A stretch of DNA of 64,000 nt from Kalaharituber pfeilii (lineage: Eukaryota; Ascomycota; Pezizomycetes; Pezizales; Pezizaceae): contig WHUZ01000038.1 in NCBI GenBank assembly GCA_015179045.1, positions 372,001 through 436,000 on the forward strand, given 5' to 3'. Positions 63,009 to 64,000 of the stretch are shown one piece after another (the first letter of the stretch is position 1; each line of letters opens with the position of its first letter). The position numbers and the translations under genes were made by a program. A model generated the notes under the pieces. That model ran no database searches. It worked only from the letters and a program-made list of their open reading frames with translations, and was not told the origin of the DNA.

Positions 63009-63812
63009 AACTACCACTCACCATTCCGATGAAGAGGATGAAGAAGAGCTACCTCTTGTTTCTGTAATACCAAACCCTCTCAGGAGTACTGCGCGCTCGT
63101 CCCCTGTGACCTCCTACTCCTCGAACTTCAATCCTCTTCCCTCTACCTGGTCCAATAAATGTCTAAATCAACTCGAAGTTTGCCAGGCCCTCCATAACAT
63201 TGTGTCGCCTCCTGAAGATGCCCCCGTGATGGCCTGGCCACTACCACTACGTACTACCATTTCTCCAATTTTTCTCAGCTAGAGCACTGGCCTCGCCCCC
63301 CTGGCGTACTGCATGCATTCCCCCCCACAGCACATGCTTGGGCAGGAGATGGCGGTGTAGATTTGCCTCCATTTTGCAGTCCCGATACTTGTTAGCCTGC
63401 TCGACACGTCCCTACGAGATTAGGCCTTTTCCGAAAATATGTGTTCAGTTCATCTCCCAGTCCACCTGTAACCATCCCAGTTGGTACTCTGGCCTCTTGA
63501 CCCCTGATACCAACACTTCTCTTTTCCCTTTGTCCGGACTGTATCCCTCTTTTCTTTCCTCATCCTTTAATCTCCCATAATCGTTGCTTGCTGTTTTTCT
63601 GCGCTTCGCGAAGGATGTGTCTGATATGACTTTGTGCATATCATCTCCATATGGTCACCTCATCTCCCTATGACAGCTGCATCTACAACTGGCTTGATTC
63701 CCATCAAGAAGACGACTGGCGATAGGGTGAGCTTTCAGGTGTCTCATCTGTCATTGTAGCACCGTCTCTGTTCCTCCCGTCCCAGCTCTGGCTGGTGGTA
63801 GGCGGTGGAAAC
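63009..63812 (+). other. Interrupted open frame and gene-less DNA
   Basis: A frame from before the TRIM insertion point to 63280 (SDEEDEEELPLVSVIPNPLR..NQLEVCQALHNIV) looks protein-like and acidic, possibly a retroelement Gag/ORF1 or a host exon. The rest shows nothing. Confidence 0.35.
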
Positions 63813-63909
63813 CGTCTATGAAGTCTAATACTTGAGTAATCCAACGTTTTCTCAACTCCAAGGTTGGATTACTCAAGTATTAGACTATCCAACGTTTTCT
63901 CAACTCCAA
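63813..63909. repeat. Inverted and direct repeat
   Basis: gtctaatacttgagtaatcc and its complement ggattactcaagtattagac flank gttttctcaactccaag, which is then repeated directly (tccaacgttttctcaactcc twice). Confidence 0.8.
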
Positions 63910-63912
63910 GGT

Positions 63913-63972
63913 ACCTCGCCATAGCCCATAGGGCGGCATGCGAGTAATGAAATTAAAAAAAAAAAAAAAAAA
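63913..63972 (+). mobile_element. LINE tail-only insertion, 60 bp, 13-bp TSD
   Basis: Starts two bases before the type 1 hairpin (ctcgccatag..gcgag, C-G outer pair), then TAATGAAATT and A run. TSD TCAACTCCAAGGT at 63900-63912 and 63973-63985. Confidence 0.92.
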
Positions 63973-64000
63973 TCAACTCCAAGGTTGTGAGGGGCTTTCT

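Overview
The window looks like a transposon graveyard from a filamentous ascomycete. Short spliceosomal introns (52-96 bp in several genes) with GT..AG ends and CTAAC/CTGAC-like branch sites, Ty1/copia, Ty3/gypsy and fungal-type non-LTR elements, TA-flanked MITEs and a fungal HNH-nuclease family all point to fungi. Pezizomycetes is my guess, on inference only. There are no bacterial features.

Layout. 1-1.9 kb: a broken HNH-nuclease copy carrying retroelement debris. 2.66-7.93 kb: a complete, apparently intact Ty1/copia element (minus strand, identical-looking 375-bp LTRs, TSD TTAGC). 8-16 kb: fragments of non-LTR (LINE) elements, many hairpin-plus-poly(A) tails, and a TA-flanked MITE (M1). 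16.6-17.5 kb: a two-exon secreted protein gene. 19.7-21.8 kb: the intact HNH-nuclease gene. 23-27.7 kb: a four-level nest (LINE > TIR element 'X' > gypsy gag > copia solo LTR and a second LINE). 27.7-41.3 kb: two diverged copies of a segmental duplication, each with a spliced gene for a coiled-coil/beta-trefoil protein; a broken HNH copy and a long ORF1-only LINE derivative lie between them. 41.3-44.8 kb: a LINE remnant split by a non-autonomous LTR element, a tail-only insertion, a hAT-type MITE and nested retroposons. 46-50 kb: LINE pieces and a three-exon unrecognised gene. 52-58 kb: M1 copy 2 (with a DDE transposase remnant) next to X copy 2, itself hit by a gypsy solo LTR with a 17-bp minisatellite and by LINEs. 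58.3-60.5 kb: MITE M2 and a four-exon unrecognised gene. 61.3-63 kb: a perfect TRIM with a long-TIR MITE in one LTR.

The most unusual signal is a non-LTR retrotransposon system. About 40 insertions end in a structured 3' tail followed by poly(A). The commonest tail is a hairpin, (C/A)TCGCCATAGCCC..GGGCGGCATGCGA(G/T), with compensatory base changes in two helices. Three kinds of insertion share these tails: 5'-truncated ORF2 elements (RT/RNase H/zinc knuckle), ORF1-only elements in which the end of ORF1 runs straight into the 3' UTR and hairpin (HAL1-like half-LINEs), and tail-only micro-insertions of 32-81 bp with 6-13 bp target-site duplications. The tail seems to be the mobilisation signal, shared by autonomous and parasitic forms.

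Host genes with good support are few: the secreted CBM-like protein (16838-17547), the HNH protein (19663-21768), the beta-trefoil pair (30028-31294, 37982-39248) and two orphan spliced genes (47497-48547, 59387-60457).
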